From: Deltaproteobacteria bacterium | Lineage (GTDB): Bacteria; Desulfobacterota; UBA8473 | Length of the DNA stretch: 30,440 bases | Reading direction: 5' to 3' | NCBI GenBank assembly: GCA_030643245.1 | Contig: DAOWME010000007.1 | Span: 1 to 30,440 of the forward strand | Shown: positions 16,744-23,610 of the stretch, piece after piece | Layout of the letters: each line of letters starts with the position of its first letter | How positions within the stretch are numbered: the first letter of the stretch is position 1 | Notes under the pieces: model-generated | The model's database searches: none | What the model saw: the letters and a program-made list of their open reading frames with translations, nothing else | Told to the model about the DNA's origin: nothing | Translations under genes and position numbers: made by a program

Positions 16744-18288
16744 ATGAACGTTGGCGATTGGATTAGAAAGAGGGCAATATCTTCCTCCGAGAAGACGGCT
16801 ATCATATTCGAGGGGAAGTATTTTACCTACCGGAAGGTCAATGAACGAACCAATCAGTTGGCCAATGCCCTGGCAGATAGAGGGATCGGAAAAGGTGATA
16901 GGGTTGCGGTGATTTTTCACAACTGCCATCAGTTCTTAGAGGCTTACTTTGCCGCAGCCAAATTGGGAGCGATATTCGTTCCTCTAAACTTCCGGCTTGC
17001 AAGACCTGAGTTGGAGTATATGCTGAATGACTGCCGGCCCAGTATGATAATATTCAACTCTGAGTTTTCAGAAGTGACAGATTCCATTCGTTCATTGATT
17101 CCTGTAACCGGAGGAAACTTCATCCAGGTTGATGGTAATACACCAAAGTGGGCGCTTGATTACGAAGAACTACTCGCCCGATACCCGACAGACGAGCCTG
17201 ACGTTGGAGAGGATGTTAAACTGGAAGATCCCCAGATGATCATGTACACATCAGGAACTACCGGGGAGCCTAAGGGGGCGCTTTTATCTCACAGAAAGAC
17301 ATTCTACAACACCTTCAATGCAGATATTTATTTCGATATTTCTGCATCCGACAGGATGCTGGTGGCTCTTCCGCTCTTCCATTCCGGTGGTCTCAATATA
17401 ATGGCGGTACCGATCCTCTATAAGGGGGGAACAGCTGTTATCCAGAAATACTTCCATCATGAAGAGGTATTAAGGCTCATCGAGCGGCACAAGATCACTC
17501 TTATGATGGCCGTGCCTACCATGCTGAACTTCATACTGAAGAAGACAGATATGGGGAAGTACGATCTCAGCTCCCTAAGGACATGTATGACAGCGGGCGA
17601 GGCATGTCCCATATCCCTCATCAAAGAATACCAAAAGAGGAAAATCCCTATAAGACAGGTGTTTGGTCAGACCGAGACCTCAATAATGCTCTGGCTTCCT
17701 GAAAAGGATTCCATTCGTAAGGCCGGTTCTGTTGGGTTGCCTGTATTTCACAGTGAAGTAAAGGTTGTAAACAAAAAGAGGAAGGAAGTAGCGCCCGGCG
17801 AAATCGGGGAGATCATAGTAAAGGGTCCCATACAGATGGTCGGCTATTGGAGTCGACCGGAGGAGACAAAAGAGACCATAAGGGACGGCTGGTTGTATAC
17901 CGGCGATCTCGCCAGGGTAGATGATGAGGGATATGTCTATATCGTGGACAGGAGGACTGACATGTTCATAACTGGTGGCGAAAATGTCTATCCTGCCGAG
18001 ATTGAAAAGGTTTATGCAACTCATCCTGACATTATGGAGACAGCAGTAATAGGGGTTCCCGATGATAAGTGGGGAGAAGTAGGCAAAGCGATAATCTCTT
18101 TGAAAAAAGAGAAGGTCATGACCGAGGAAGAGGCTATAGCCTTTTGTTCGGGGAAACTCGCTAAATATAAGATACCAAAGTCAGTGGTTTTCGTCGGCGA
18201 ACTTCCGAAGACCGGCAGTGGGAAAATAAAGAAAGGACCGTTGAGGGGAAAATACGGGGGCCTTTCGTGGTGTCGACCCAATACATAA
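16744..18288 (+). CDS. AMP-forming acyl-CoA synthetase (ligase)
   Basis: A 514-residue adenylate-forming enzyme (ANL superfamily) that activates a carboxylic acid with ATP and CoA. Motifs in order: P-loop YTSGTTGEPKG at 168-178, FGQTET, YTGDLARVDDEGYVYIVDRRTD, the hinge ITGGENVYPAEIE, and the C-terminal catalytic Lys in PKTGSGKIKK. Length and order are typical of FadD3-like or medium-chain ligases. The acid cannot be inferred from sequence. The last residues after GPLRGKYG are atypical (GLSWCRPNT), and the TAA stop is the first part of a B-type end (TAAGGGACGTGA), so the extreme C-terminus may have been altered by an insertion. Confidence 0.92.
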   Translation: MNVGDWIRKRAISSSEKTAIIFEGKYFTYRKVNERTNQLANALADRGIGKGDRVAVIFHNCHQFLEAYFAAAKLGAIFVPLNFRLARPELEYMLNDCRPSMIIFNSEFSEVTDSIRSLIPVTGGNFIQVDGNTPKWALDYEELLARYPTDEPDVGEDVKLEDPQMIMYTSGTTGEPKGALLSHRKTFYNTFNADIYFDISASDRMLVALPLFHSGGLNIMAVPILYKGGTAVIQKYFHHEEVLRLIERHKITLMMAVPTMLNFILKKTDMGKYDLSSLRTCMTAGEACPISLIKEYQKRKIPIRQVFGQTETSIMLWLPEKDSIRKAGSVGLPVFHSEVKVVNKKRKEVAPGEIGEIIVKGPIQMVGYWSRPEETKETIRDGWLYTGDLARVDDEGYVYIVDRRTDMFITGGENVYPAEIEKVYATHPDIMETAVIGVPDDKWGEVGKAIISLKKEKVMTEEEAIAFCSGKLAKYKIPKSVVFVGELPKTGSGKIKKGPLRGKYGGLSWCRPNT

Positions 18289-18305
18289 GGGACGTGAGGT
18301 ACACT
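18286..18305. repeat. Solo family B-like end at the ligase stop codon
   Basis: TAAGGGACGTGA followed by CACTT. It matches 24238-24258, where the same sequence supplies the eda stop. The first 9-11 bases match the ends of complete B elements (for example 27924-27934), but no other part of B follows. Confidence 0.5.
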
Positions 18306-18327
18306 TAAAACTCTGATCTGTGTCGGA

Positions 18328-18627
18328 TCATTGCTTTATGAGTTCTTTCATCTTCTCTACTCTCTTCTCCTGTTCACCTTCACACCATCCGTATTTTTCC
18401 ATTTTGCTTTTATAGCTCTTCGTCTGCTTATCGATCATTTCCTTCACCATTAATGCCGTTGGGGACTCCGGGGATTTGCTTATGGCATCTTCCAGGAAGG
18501 TTTTTATAGTAAAGAATCCACAGGCATTAAGAGACTTTTTGGACAGATGACTGCTGGTGCATTTGACGCAATCTAGTTGATTTTTGCATTCCAGGTTTGG
18601 GCAAGGGCAGATATCTTTCAAATCCAT
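18328..18627 (-). CDS. Small cysteine-rich protein, function unknown
   Basis: A 99-residue protein not recognised as a known enzyme. The N-terminus is Cys-rich: CPCPNLECKNQLDCVKC holds five Cys in 17 residues (residues 7-23), with a further Cys at 36. The remainder is helical and Lys/Glu-rich. The pattern suggests a metal site (Zn or Fe-S) at the N-terminus. The start is supported by AGGAG six bases before the ATG. It stands alone on the minus strand, convergent with the ligase gene and divergent from trxA. No signal peptide or membrane segment. Confidence 0.75.
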   Translation of the reverse strand: MDLKDICPCPNLECKNQLDCVKCTSSHLSKKSLNACGFFTIKTFLEDAISKSPESPTALMVKEMIDKQTKSYKSKMEKYGWCEGEQEKRVEKMKELIKQ

Positions 18628-18734
18628 AGTAATACTCCTGACATGATGAGATTGTTTTTTGTTAATCGCACTCTATTTTAGTTTATGTCATTCATTGTGT
18701 CAACAAGCAATAGGTCAGCGACGAAATAATTTGA

Positions 18735-18975
18735 GCTGTGCAGTTGGGCAGGGTTACCGCTTGCCGGCCCCTTATTTCGTTTGTTTGTTATGAACTACAT
18801 TCTGGCATAAGGCTTTATGTGTAATGGGTTGACAAGTCTCGTTCGCATATTTGTATGTTGAACAGGTTCTTACGTATAAGAAGCAAACGAAACAAGCAGC
18901 CGGCGCTTAACGCAATCCTGTTAACTGAATCATCGGAGACACTTCAAGACACTAGGTTTGTGTAACTGCACAGGT
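18735..18975. repeat. Family D TIR element, copy D2, interrupted by element H
   Basis: The left part (GCTGTGCAGTTGGGCAGGGTTACCGCTT) and the right part (AACGCAAT... to AACTGCACAGGT) match D1, but they are separated by 141 bp of other sequence. Direct repeats of 13 bp (CGAAATAATTTGA) at 18722-18734 and 18976-18988 flank the whole. Its right flank forms the -35 region of the promoter preceding trxA. Confidence 0.8.
18763..18903. repeat. Element H nested inside D2
   Basis: A 141-bp insertion splits D2 at ACCGCTT/AACGCAA. CGCTT is duplicated at 18758-18762 and 18904-18908. The ends form an imperfect inverted repeat (CCGGC...TTTCGTTTG on both sides). It is non-coding, and no second copy was seen in the window. 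Confidence 0.7.
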
Positions 18976-18984
18976 CGAAATAAT

Positions 18985-19013
18985 TTGACAAAAGGAGTTC
19001 AATGATTGATAAT
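18985..19013 (+). promoter_or_regulatory. Probable sigma-70 promoter of trxA
   Basis: TTGACA (18985-18990), a 17-bp spacer, then GATAAT (19008-19013). Transcription would start near 19020 and give a leader of about 95 nt before trxA. The first four bases of the -35 box are part of the direct repeat that flanks the D2 element. Confidence 0.6.
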
Positions 19014-19114
19014 GATAGTTAGATTTGAGTTTGGGATGGACTTGTAGGGATTCTTGAACAGTCTACCCTAAGTTATTGAGGGGTTGCAAAACAGCACATG
19101 GCGGAGGTGTTAAG

Positions 19115-19441
19115 ATGTCGGAAAAGATAGTTCATTTAACGGATGATGTATTTGAGTCGGAGATAATAAACTCCGATCTGCCGGCCTTTGTAGATTTTTG
19201 GGCTCCCTGGTGTGGCCCCTGCAAGATGGTAGGTCCCATGGTAGAGGAGTTAGCGGAGCAATATGATGGAAAAGTGAAGATTGCAAAGTTAAATGTGGAT
19301 GAGCACCAGAAGACGCCGGCTCATTACGCCGTCAGGAGTATCCCTACATTCATGATGTTTAAAGACGGTAAATCTATCGATCAGATGATTGGCGCAATTT
19401 CCAAGGAACAGATGGAAGAAATGATAAATAAGGCGCTATAG
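19115..19441 (+). CDS. trxA: Thioredoxin
   Basis: A 108-residue thioredoxin, normal length. The redox motif WCGPC is at residues 32-36, and the cis-Pro segment SIPTFMMFKDG is present. It reduces protein disulfides in the cytoplasm. The ATG at 19115 follows GGCGGAGG; the longer frame from 19076 lacks a site. About 100 bp downstream is its reductase, trxB, giving a complete thioredoxin pair. Promoter: TTGACA/GATAAT at 18985-19013. Confidence 0.95.
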   Translation: MSEKIVHLTDDVFESEIINSDLPAFVDFWAPWCGPCKMVGPMVEELAEQYDGKVKIAKLNVDEHQKTPAHYAVRSIPTFMMFKDGKSIDQMIGAISKEQMEEMINKAL

Positions 19442-19538
19442 GCTTATCTTTGTTGGTGACTGCTGATCATCATACAAATAAAGGTGCCCTCTGTTTTTTG
19501 GGCAAACCATGAGGATTCCTGTTGAGAGGTCTTCGAAA

Positions 19539-20486
19539 ATGATTACTCCCCCCGATTATGATGTTATAATAGTTGGTGGTGGGCCGGCAGGGTTAACGGC
19601 TGGTCTTTACACATGCAGGGCAAGACTAAAGACCTTATTGATTGAGGAGATGTTTGTCGGAGGTCAGGTTGCCACTACGGAAATGGTTGAGAATTATCCC
19701 GGGTTTAAAAACGGGATAAGTGGACCCGAACTGATTCAGAACATGGAGGAGCAGGCAAAAAAGTTCGGCCTGGAGATATTGACCGGCGGAATAGAGGGTT
19801 TAAGTGTGGGTAAGGATGACCTCAAACAGGTCAAGCTGAGTAATAGAGAGCTATCGTGTACGGCTTTGATAATAGCCTCGGGAACCAAACCCAATGAACT
19901 GGGGGTGAAAGGGGAGAGTGAATTGAAAGGCAGGGGAGTTTCCTACTGTGCTACATGCGATGGACCTTTCTTCCGGGGGCTCGACATAGCCGTAATTGGT
20001 GGGGGTAACTCGGCTGTCGAAGAAGGAGTATTTTTGACGAAGTACGTAAAAAAAGTTTATATAATCCATCGGAGGAACGAGTTAAGAGCGGACAAGATCG
20101 TACAGGAAAGGGCGTTCAATAACGAAAAGATAGAACTTGTCTGGGACACTGTCCTCGACAGTATAGATGGGGACGAAACGGTCAACGGGATCGAGGTGCG
20201 CAATGTAAAGACCGGCGTCTTGTCAAAATTGAAGGTGGGCGGTGTATTTATGTACGTGGGTGTCAAACCGAATACAGAGTTCCTGAAAGGCGTGGTGACC
20301 GTAGACAAAAGGGGATTTGTCATCACTGATGATGAGATGAAGACATCGGAGCCTGGTATGTTTGCCGCAGGAGACGTGAGGGTAAAGCTCTTAAGACAAA
20401 TTGCTACAGCCGTTGGAGACGGAGCAACTGCGGCCTTTGCTGCTGAGAGATATATAGAGGATCTTAAACATGCCGAAACTAACTAG
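19539..20486 (+). CDS. trxB: Thioredoxin-disulfide reductase
   Basis: A 315-residue flavoprotein that reduces thioredoxin with NADPH. FAD motif GGGPAG is at residues 13-18, the redox pair CATC at 137-140, the NADPH motif GGGNSA at 154-159, and HRRNELRAD follows, whose Arg residues favour NADPH. The ATG at 19539 has GAGAGGT at 8-bp spacing. An ATG ten codons earlier has no such site. The C-terminus (AAFAAERYIEDL) is complete. The stop codon is made of TA from a 6-bp target duplication (TAACTA) plus the first G of the adjoining G element. Confidence 0.95.
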   Translation: MITPPDYDVIIVGGGPAGLTAGLYTCRARLKTLLIEEMFVGGQVATTEMVENYPGFKNGISGPELIQNMEEQAKKFGLEILTGGIEGLSVGKDDLKQVKLSNRELSCTALIIASGTKPNELGVKGESELKGRGVSYCATCDGPFFRGLDIAVIGGGNSAVEEGVFLTKYVKKVYIIHRRNELRADKIVQERAFNNEKIELVWDTVLDSIDGDETVNGIEVRNVKTGVLSKLKVGGVFMYVGVKPNTEFLKGVVTVDKRGFVITDDEMKTSEPGMFAAGDVRVKLLRQIATAVGDGATAAFAAERYIEDLKHAETN

Positions 20487-20626
20487 TGTTCATCCATAAA
20501 TGGTCTTTTTGCCCAATATCTGCGTTATGCGAAAAAAATAATCCTCAGAATATCAAATATATGCCTGCGGTTATTTTTTTCGCATGCCTTGATCTTGAAC
20601 AAAAATCCTCATTTCTGGATGGACAC
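20486..20626. repeat. Family G TIR element, copy G1 (141 bp, 6-bp TSD)
   Basis: The ends are GTGTTCATCCATAAATGG and an imperfect complement ending GGATGGACAC. TAACTA is duplicated at 20480-20485 and 20627-20632. The interior carries a long inverted pair (ATGCGAAAAAAATAA / TTATTTTTTTCGCAT). It differs from inverted copy G2 (23463-23603) at about two positions. Confidence 0.9.
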
Positions 20627-20632
20627 TAACTA

Positions 20633-20716
20633 GTGTTCATCCAGAAATGGACTTCTTGAGGAAAGGGCACGAGTTGGTTTCCAATTTAGAAATGAGCTAT
20701 TTCATCCCCGTCCCTA
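20633..20716. repeat. Partial family A element joined to a family B end
   Basis: 20633-20699 starts with GTGTTCATCCAGAAATGG and continues like A for about 65 bp. The sequence then passes directly into a B terminus (ATTTCATCCCCGTCCCTAA, 20699-20717). A matching inverted A fragment lies next to G2 at 23394-23456. Confidence 0.7.
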
Positions 20717-20923
20717 ACAAACCGAAAATCAATGAATTGGATTCGGGCTGGGATGACTACATGGAAGGGATACTCTATTATGGACTGGAGTCATGCGGAG
20801 GAGCGTGATGTTAGACCAGTATCAGCAGTTTGCTGAAACCCCATCGAGGAAATGTTAGCCCGGTCGGCCCATTTTCACCCACAGTAAAACCGACCGCCAT
20901 TACAGGGTTGAGAGCCCGAATTT
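20717..20923. other. Intergenic remnant, no supported gene
   Basis: A short open stretch ends at a TGA near 20808 (...GILYYGLESCGGA). After GGAGGAGCG, an ATG overlapping that TGA opens a 16-codon frame (MLDQYQQFAETPSRKC). This resembles the junction of two coupled genes but both are too short to name. It may be a remnant of genes destroyed by the surrounding repeats. Confidence 0.3.
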
Positions 20924-21117
20924 GGCATCCTTCATTTGCCTTTTTGCACTTTTCGAGGTTGGTTCTTCGGTAACATATTTTGAATATCGAACCGCAGAAC
21001 AAGGAACCGCAGAATTTCGAAGGTATTACTTCGACATTCGATATTCCTTGTTCGACATTCTGTGGTTTTAAAAAAATAAAAAGTGTAAACTACTTTTGAG
21101 CTCATATGAAAGATGTT
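20924..21117. repeat. Family C element, long divergent copy C6 (8-bp TSD)
   Basis: Left end GGCATCCTTCAT, right end ATGAAAGATGTT (three changes from the C terminus). CCGAATTT is duplicated at 20916-20923 and 21118-21125. The interior contains AAAGTGTAAACTACTTTTGAG as in C1, but also about 80 bp of extra sequence with repeated motifs (AACCGCAGAA twice, TTCGACATTC twice). It is an older or composite copy. Confidence 0.75.
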
Positions 21118-21215
21118 CCGAATTTCGGTTATTCCATCCACCCCGCAGGCCTGTTTCCACTCGTATACCCACAAAAATTGCAGTACCAAAACTTGGTACT
21201 CTCATCTGCCTCAGC

Positions 21216-21419
21216 TCAGAAGTTATTGTCTTTTCTATCGCTCCATGGCTTTGGCCCATTTCTCATGAGAAGTGGGTTGAAAGTGTACGCGTGCATCTCT
21301 ATGAAGTCTTCACCGCACTTTGGGCACGATTTGACCTCGGCCTCGGTGTTTTTCTTTACCTCAGAGCCCTTATCGTTTCTTTTGACCTTAGGGTTCTTTT
21401 CTTGAATAACACCATACAT
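21216..21419 (-). CDS. Small Zn-motif protein, function unknown
   Basis: A 67-residue protein beginning MYGVIQEKNPKVKRND. The first half is basic and charged; the second has CPKCGEDFIEMHAYTFN, a CxxC knuckle followed by His, which could bind zinc. The ATG at 21419 follows GGGAGGT at 7 bp, an excellent site. A GTG three codons earlier overlaps that site and is less likely. It stands alone on the minus strand inside the region bracketed by inverted G elements. Family not recognised. Confidence 0.55.
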   Translation of the reverse strand: MYGVIQEKNPKVKRNDKGSEVKKNTEAEVKSCPKCGEDFIEMHAYTFNPLLMRNGPKPWSDRKDNNF

Positions 21420-21455
21420 CTTGGTCACCTCCCAGAATACGAAAATTACTATCTT

Positions 21456-21642
21456 GTTTCCATCCAGAAATGGCCCTTTTTCCCCTGAGCTGCGTTCTCC
21501 TCAGGTTTCCGCCTGCGACGTACGATCATGTACGCCTCTGCACAAACCGTCGTGCGGCCTTGCTCAGAGAAAAAATTGCTCATTTCTGAATTGGAAACCA
21601 AATCGTGCCCTTTTCTCAAGAAGTCCATTTATGGATGGACAC
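21456..21642. repeat. Family A TIR element, complete copy A2 (187 bp, 6-bp TSD)
   Basis: One end is GTTTCCATCCAGAAATGG, the other CCATTTATGGATGGACAC. TATCTT is duplicated at 21450-21455 and 21643-21648. The interior contains the CGTACGATCATGTACG palindrome and a GCGTTCTCCTCAGG...CCTGCG segment. The terminal sequence is shared with family G, so A and G are probably moved by the same enzyme. It is in opposite orientation to A1. Confidence 0.88.
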
Positions 21643-21701
21643 TATCTTATAATAACCGGACCCTGTGAACGGTTACCATATTTCGGCCACGTCCCTTATC
21701 A

Positions 21702-21770
21702 GAAATTTTGAAACTCATTTGAATAATGCCTTTAAGCCATTTGTAGCTCATAATTGAGTTTCAGAATTTC
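21702..21770. repeat. Family E TIR element, copy E2
   Basis: A 69-bp unit from GAAATTTTGAAACTCA to TGAGTTTCAGAATTTC, matching E1 (5130-5203) in opposite orientation. Immediately to its left, 21678-21699 is a lone B terminus (ATATTTCGGCCACGTCCCTTA). Confidence 0.8.
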
Positions 21771-21837
21771 TTTTATAAAGTTTCGCACTAATACAGCACA
21801 TTGTCAAGACAAAATACAAGTAGAAGATTGGATTCAC

Positions 21838-22119
21838 ATGCAGACTATTCGTCGGCAGATAATGGACATCTTGAACGAAGAGGAAATGAGCGCCAGAGAG
21901 CTGTCCCAAACAATGGGCATCCGTGAAAAAGAGGTATATAATCATCTTTCTCACATCGCACGTTCCGTGGCGCCGCAGGGGAAAAAGCTCGTTGTGCTGC
22001 CTTTCAGGTGTCTGACTTGTGGATATGTCTTTGAAGACAGGAAGCGTTTCACCCCTCCCGGTCGATGTCCGAGTTGCAAAGGGACACACCTCCAAAAGCC
22101 AACTTACCGAATCTATTAG
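21838..22119 (+). CDS. HTH/Zn-ribbon predicted transcriptional regulator (COG3357-like)
   Basis: A 93-residue protein from the ATG at 21838. Residues 1-50 form a winged-helix-like HTH (RQIMDILNEEEMSARELSQTMGIREKEVYNHLSHIAR). A zinc ribbon follows, with Cys58-x2-Cys61 and Cys77-x2-Cys80 (RCLTCGYVF...GRCPSC). This HTH-plus-ribbon architecture matches the predicted regulators grouped as COG3357. A longer frame back to 21754 runs through the E2 repeat and is not preferred. It lies 200 bp upstream of the HMGL-type aldolase on the same strand; whether it regulates it is unknown. Confidence 0.78.
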   Translation: MQTIRRQIMDILNEEEMSARELSQTMGIREKEVYNHLSHIARSVAPQGKKLVVLPFRCLTCGYVFEDRKRFTPPGRCPSCKGTHLQKPTYRIY

Positions 22120-22226
22120 GAAAATGGTAGGGGTTGAGGATGCCTATCAGACCCCACCAGACTACAGAATATCGGCAGACCTGATCATGGAAATTCCTTA
22201 GAATTGGTGTCGGGGCGTTTTTTCCA

Positions 22227-22255
22227 TTGACAAACAAGTGTTTATATCATATACT
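22227..22255 (+). promoter_or_regulatory. Strong sigma-70-like promoter upstream of the aldolase gene
   Basis: TTGACA (22227-22232), a 17-bp spacer, then TATACT (22250-22255): near-consensus. Transcription would begin near 22262, giving a leader of about 57 nt before the ATG at 22319. Confidence 0.65.
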
Positions 22256-22318
22256 TTTTTTTTGAAGGGGGCGGACTTTTTTTAGAATCGCTACACTAAA
22301 TTGTGAGGGAACGTAACC

Positions 22319-23284
22319 ATGTATAGACCGGAGATAAAGGTAATAGATTGCTCAATACGTGATGGTGGTTTGATGAACAATTCAAATTTTTCGGTGGATA
22401 TGGTCAGGGGAGTGCTAAAAGCCGTAAATGAATCCGGTGCAGACATCGTGGAACTGGGTTACAGAAACAGTAAAGAGTTTTTCTCCCCGAAAGAATACGG
22501 TCCTTGGCGATTCTGTGACGAAGATGTATTGAGAAAAGCAACTGAGGGGATTGACCTGCGTATAAAAATTGCCGTTATGCAAGACGCGCACAAAGCCGTG
22601 GCGGAGGATGTATTGCCCAAGGCCGAAAGTGTTGTCGATGTGATACGGATAGCCACGTACGTAAAAGATGTTGACAAGGCCATACATTTGGCTAACAATG
22701 CCACGAATAAAGGCTACGATGCCACCATCAACGTCATGGCTATTTCACATGCGCTGGATCGGGAACTCGATGAGGCGCTACAGCAAATTGAAGAGGAAAC
22801 AGACATAATGGCCTGTTACCTGGTTGACAGCTTTGGCGCACTCTATTCAGAAGACATTCATTACTATGTGGAGAAGTTCCAGAAATACATCAAGACAAAA
22901 GAAATCGGTATTCACTGTCACAATAACCAACAGCTGGCATTTGCCAATACCATTGAAGGGATCATCAAAGGAGTAAATTTTCTTGATGGCACCCTGTATG
23001 GGATTGGCCGGGGGGCGGGGAACTGTCCTCTTGAATTGCTGATGTCATTTCTGAAAAATCCCAAATTTGATGTTCGACCATTGCTGAAGGTTATCGGAAC
23101 GGAGATGATACCCCTCATCAAAGAAATTGAATGGGGATATTCGATTCCGTATATGGTAACGGGAACATTGAACTTACATCCTCGAAGCGCCATTAAACAG
23201 ATGGCTATGCCCGACGATGCCCCTGAAAAACATGATTTTCAAAATTTCTTTGAACTCATGGCTTCAGATGATCTCGTAGAATAG
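22319..23284 (+). CDS. HMGL-like (DRE-TIM) aldolase/lyase
   Basis: A 321-residue TIM-barrel protein of the DRE-TIM metallolyase family. The signature is DCSIRDGG at 10-17 (Asp10, Arg14, Asp15). The divalent-metal ligands His199 and His201 sit in IHCHNN, followed by YGIGRGAGNCPLELL near 248, the glycine-rich loop of this family. Relatives include 4-hydroxy-2-oxovalerate aldolase, HMG-CoA lyase and isopropylmalate synthase. Absence of the C-terminal domains of the synthases, and the DGG variant, favour an aldolase acting on a 2-oxo acid. The substrate is unknown. It follows GAGGGAA and has its own near-consensus promoter. Next gene is a KDPG-type aldolase, separated by repeats. Confidence 0.85.
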   Translation: MYRPEIKVIDCSIRDGGLMNNSNFSVDMVRGVLKAVNESGADIVELGYRNSKEFFSPKEYGPWRFCDEDVLRKATEGIDLRIKIAVMQDAHKAVAEDVLPKAESVVDVIRIATYVKDVDKAIHLANNATNKGYDATINVMAISHALDRELDEALQQIEEETDIMACYLVDSFGALYSEDIHYYVEKFQKYIKTKEIGIHCHNNQQLAFANTIEGIIKGVNFLDGTLYGIGRGAGNCPLELLMSFLKNPKFDVRPLLKVIGTEMIPLIKEIEWGYSIPYMVTGTLNLHPRSAIKQMAMPDDAPEKHDFQNFFELMASDDLVE

Positions 23285-23313
23285 GACATACTTAGCACGG
23301 CCATAATTTGCGC

Positions 23314-23385
23314 TTTTTCGTCGGCCCTGACCACCGTTGAAGCAGCCATAATTTCAAGAGTGTAAACTGATGTATGAAGGATGCC
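23314..23385. repeat. Family C element, truncated copy C7
   Basis: This is an inverted partial C: GAAGCAGCCATAATTT, then AGTGTAAAC and the terminus ATGAAGGATGCC at 23374-23385. The other end is missing or rearranged. The rest of 23285-23313 holds nothing recognisable. Confidence 0.6.
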
Positions 23386-23393
23386 AAGAAGAT

Positions 23394-23456
23394 CATTTCT
23401 GGATTGGAAACCAACTCGTGCCCATTTTCTCAAGAAGACCATTTATGGATGAACAC
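23394..23456. repeat. Partial family A element next to G2
   Basis: An inverted match to 20633-20699, ending CCATTTATGGATGAACAC. It is separated from G2 by TAGGTA. Confidence 0.7.
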
Positions 23457-23462
23457 TAGGTA

Positions 23463-23603
23463 GTGTCCATCCATAAATGAGGATTTTTGTTCAAGATCAA
23501 GGCATGCGAAAAAAATAACCGCAGGCATATATTTGATATTCTGAGGATTATTTTTTTCGCATAACGCAGATATTGGGCAAGAAGACCATTTATGGATGAA
23601 CAC
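23463..23603. repeat. Family G TIR element, copy G2 (141 bp, 6-bp TSD)
   Basis: The reverse complement of G1 with about two differences. TAGGTA is duplicated at 23457-23462 and 23604-23609. The element ends immediately before the eda start codon. Confidence 0.9.
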
Positions 23604-23610
23604 TAGGTAG

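Noticed and set aside
18754..18915. attC-like recombination site (GCTTAACGC with flanking inverted repeats)
   Set aside because: D1 contains the same GCTTAACGC without any cassette or inverted repeat, and no integrase or cassette genes are present; nested insertion explains the structure better.
20500..20600. G-element hairpin as rho-independent terminator of trxB
   Set aside because: The T tract is inside the stem and not after it, and the loop is long; termination is possible but not supported.
20811..21259. Minus-strand open frames of 63-85 codons
   Set aside because: They cross the C6 element and its target duplications and lack ribosome-binding sites.
21754..21837. Longer start of the HTH/Zn-ribbon regulator
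   Set aside because: It overlaps the end of repeat E2 and gives sequence unlike the rest; ATG 21838 starts directly at the HTH.
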